The notes under the pieces: model-generated
Told to the model about the DNA's origin: nothing
The model's database searches: none
Seen by the model: the letters and a program-made list of their open reading frames with translations, nothing else
Position numbers and translations under genes: made by a program
Source of the DNA: UBA5216 sp040081205
GTDB lineage: Bacteria; Pseudomonadota; Gammaproteobacteria; Burkholderiales; SG8-41
NCBI GenBank assembly: GCA_040081205.1
Contig: JBEBHE010000031.1
Coordinates: 1-22,362 of the forward strand
Length of the DNA: 22,362 nucleotides
Direction of reading: 5' to 3'
Shown here: piece after piece, positions 21,356 through 22,362 of the stretch
Layout: every line of letters begins with the position of its first letter
How positions within the stretch are numbered: the stretch's first letter is position 1

Positions 21356-21404
21356 AGAGGTGTACCTTCAGGCCGGGAAATTTTTTATGATCCAAAGTCT
21401 AGCA

Positions 21405-21452
21405 TGCATCGCGGTGTGCTTTGCACGTTGCATTTCCACCAACAGCGATGCA
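21405..21452. promoter_or_regulatory. inverted repeat in the divergent acyl-CoA dehydrogenase/receptor gap
   Basis: TGCATCGC (21405-21412) and GCGATGCA (21445-21452) are perfect 8-bp arms 32 bases apart. A small GTGC-TTT-GCAC hairpin lies between them, within the 136-base region separating two divergent genes. It may be a regulator site. No regulator gene is adjacent. Confidence 0.3.
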
Positions 21453-21491
21453 CACTCAAAAATACGACGATATGCGATTCGGAGGAGAGCG

Positions 21492-22362
21492 ATGAATGTA
21501 GCGCGTTCATATTTTGTACTGGCTGCGTTGCTGTTGCCGCAAGTCGCGGGGGCGCAAGCCTATCCGGTGAAACCGTTGCGCCTGATCGCGCCGTTTCCCA
21601 CCGGCGCGTCGCAGATTCTGGCGCATCTGCTTTCGGAAAAACTCGCCGAGTCGTTGGGTCAGCCGGTCGTCGTCGATTACCGCCCGGGTGGCGGCGGCAA
21701 TATCGGCGCGGAAATCGCGGCACGCACGTCGCCCGACGGTTACACGCTGGTGATCCTGAGCGCGTCACACGCTACCAGTCCCAGCATGTACAAGAAACTC
21801 AAGTACGACACGATCAAGGATTTCGCGCCGGTGTCGCTGGCGGCGACGGTGCCGAATCTGATCGTGGTGCATCCGTCGCTGCCGGTAAAAAGTTTGAAAG
21901 AACTCGCCACGCTGGGGCAAAAAAATCCCGGCAAGCTCACGTTCGGCTCCGGCGGTGTCGGTTCATCCAATCATTTGGCGAGCGAGTTGTTTGCATCGAT
22001 TAACAAGATCAGCATGGTGCATGTGCCGTACAAAGGCGCGAGCATCGCATTGACGAATATTTTGTCGGGCGAATCCGATATGGTGGTGGTGACCGTGCCG
22101 GCGACGATCCCGTTCATACAGGCGGGCAGGCTGCGCGGTCTTGCGGTGCTTGACACCAAACGTGTACCGCAGCTGCCGCAGTTGCCAACCAGCATCGAAG
22201 CCGGCATGCCGGAGCTGCAACTGACGACCTGGTATGGCGTGTCCGCGCCCACCGGTGTGCGCAGCGACATCATCACGCGCTTGCATAAAGACGTGGTGAC
22301 GGGGATGCAATCGAATGACGTGAAGCAGCGTCTCGCCGGTGTTGGCATTGACGCGGCGGTGT
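21492..22362 (+). CDS. TTT-family periplasmic solute receptor (Bug/TctC), fourth, 3' end outside window
   Basis: The frame from the ATG at 21492 stays open to the window end (290 complete codons), so the C-terminus is missing. Signal peptide about 1-23 (SYFVLAALLLPQVAGAQ, cleavage before AYPVKP). Bug motifs are YPVKPLRLIAPFPTGASQILAHL, VVDYRPGGGGNIGAEIAARTSPDGYT, YKKLKYDTIKDFAPVSLAA, KLTFGSGGVGSSNHLA, HVPYKGASIALTNILSGES and GRLRGLAVLD. GGAGGAGAG lies just before the ATG, a strong ribosome site. It is divergent from the acyl-CoA dehydrogenase. The usual GG[AG]-[ST]D of the first loop reads GASQ here, a departure that may reflect ligand preference. Confidence 0.92.
   Translation, partial: MNVARSYFVLAALLLPQVAGAQAYPVKPLRLIAPFPTGASQILAHLLSEKLAESLGQPVVVDYRPGGGGNIGAEIAARTSPDGYTLVILSASHATSPSMYKKLKYDTIKDFAPVSLAATVPNLIVVHPSLPVKSLKELATLGQKNPGKLTFGSGGVGSSNHLASELFASINKISMVHVPYKGASIALTNILSGESDMVVVTVPATIPFIQAGRLRGLAVLDTKRVPQLPQLPTSIEAGMPELQLTTWYGVSAPTGVRSDIITRLHKDVVTGMQSNDVKQRLAGVGIDAAV

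Noticed and set aside
20372..22003. A 543-codon open frame on + across the acyl-CoA dehydrogenase and into the fourth receptor
   Set aside because: It is antisense to a clear acyl-CoA dehydrogenase and out of frame with a clear Bug receptor, and its product has no recognisable domain. It is a GC-rich shadow frame.

Overview
The window looks like a chromosomal segment of a betaproteobacterium, most likely Burkholderiales. The reasons are a GC-rich genome, the rpsP-rimM-trmD-rplS ribosomal operon, and four Bug/TctC-type solute receptors (tripartite tricarboxylate transporter, TTT, family) within about 12.5 kb. No rRNA, tRNA, IS transposase, phage gene or CRISPR array was seen.

Layout. Bases 1-1050: the 3' part of a small membrane-anchored coiled-coil protein, then a gene-free stretch of palindromic dispersed repeats. 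1051-1902 (-): an FMN nitroreductase. 2156-4198 (+): the housekeeping operon S16, RimM, TrmD, L19, closed by a hairpin/T-tract terminator at 4219-4248. 4260-5030 (-): a GntR/UTRA regulator, divergent from the main catabolic cluster. Between them an 18-bp near-palindrome overlaps the -35 box of a plausible promoter.

5233-16148 (+) is a tightly packed, probably single-transcript catabolic cluster. In order it holds a two-subunit UxaA/SuyAB-type lyase, an acetolactate-synthase-like ThDP enzyme, the iron-sulfur subunit and two haem-anchor subunits of a succinate dehydrogenase/fumarate reductase (SDH/FRD)-like complex, a TTT receptor, a two-subunit class I fumarase/tartrate dehydratase, the SDH/FRD-like flavoprotein, a second TTT receptor and a malate/L-lactate dehydrogenase-2 (ComC-like) oxidoreductase. 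Translational overlaps (GTGA, TAATG, TGATG) tie several of these together. The gene content suggests uptake of an anionic (di)carboxylate or sulfo-carboxylate followed by redox, hydration and lyase steps. The SuyAB resemblance, a TTT receptor and a ComC-like dehydrogenase recall sulfolactate catabolism. The added quinone-linked flavoprotein complex and fumarase suggest a substituted C4 acid. The substrate is not established, and the flavoprotein lacks the histidine that normally carries covalent FAD.

16149-17448: a REP-like inverted repeat with a 9-bp triplication, an exported metallo-beta-lactamase-fold hydrolase, and a low-complexity spacer. 17452-18386: an HxlR regulator divergent from a cytochrome P460-family protein, with a perfect inverted repeat over the P460 ribosome binding site. 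18398-21355 (-): acyl-CoA dehydrogenase, ModA-like protein without a signal peptide, and a third TTT receptor, read right to left. 21492-22362 (+): a fourth TTT receptor, cut by the window edge.

A 15-bp AT-rich word (TAAAAACAAATASTT) occurs four times, twice as an identical 19-mer next to gene 3' ends and once inside a coding region. It is unexplained.
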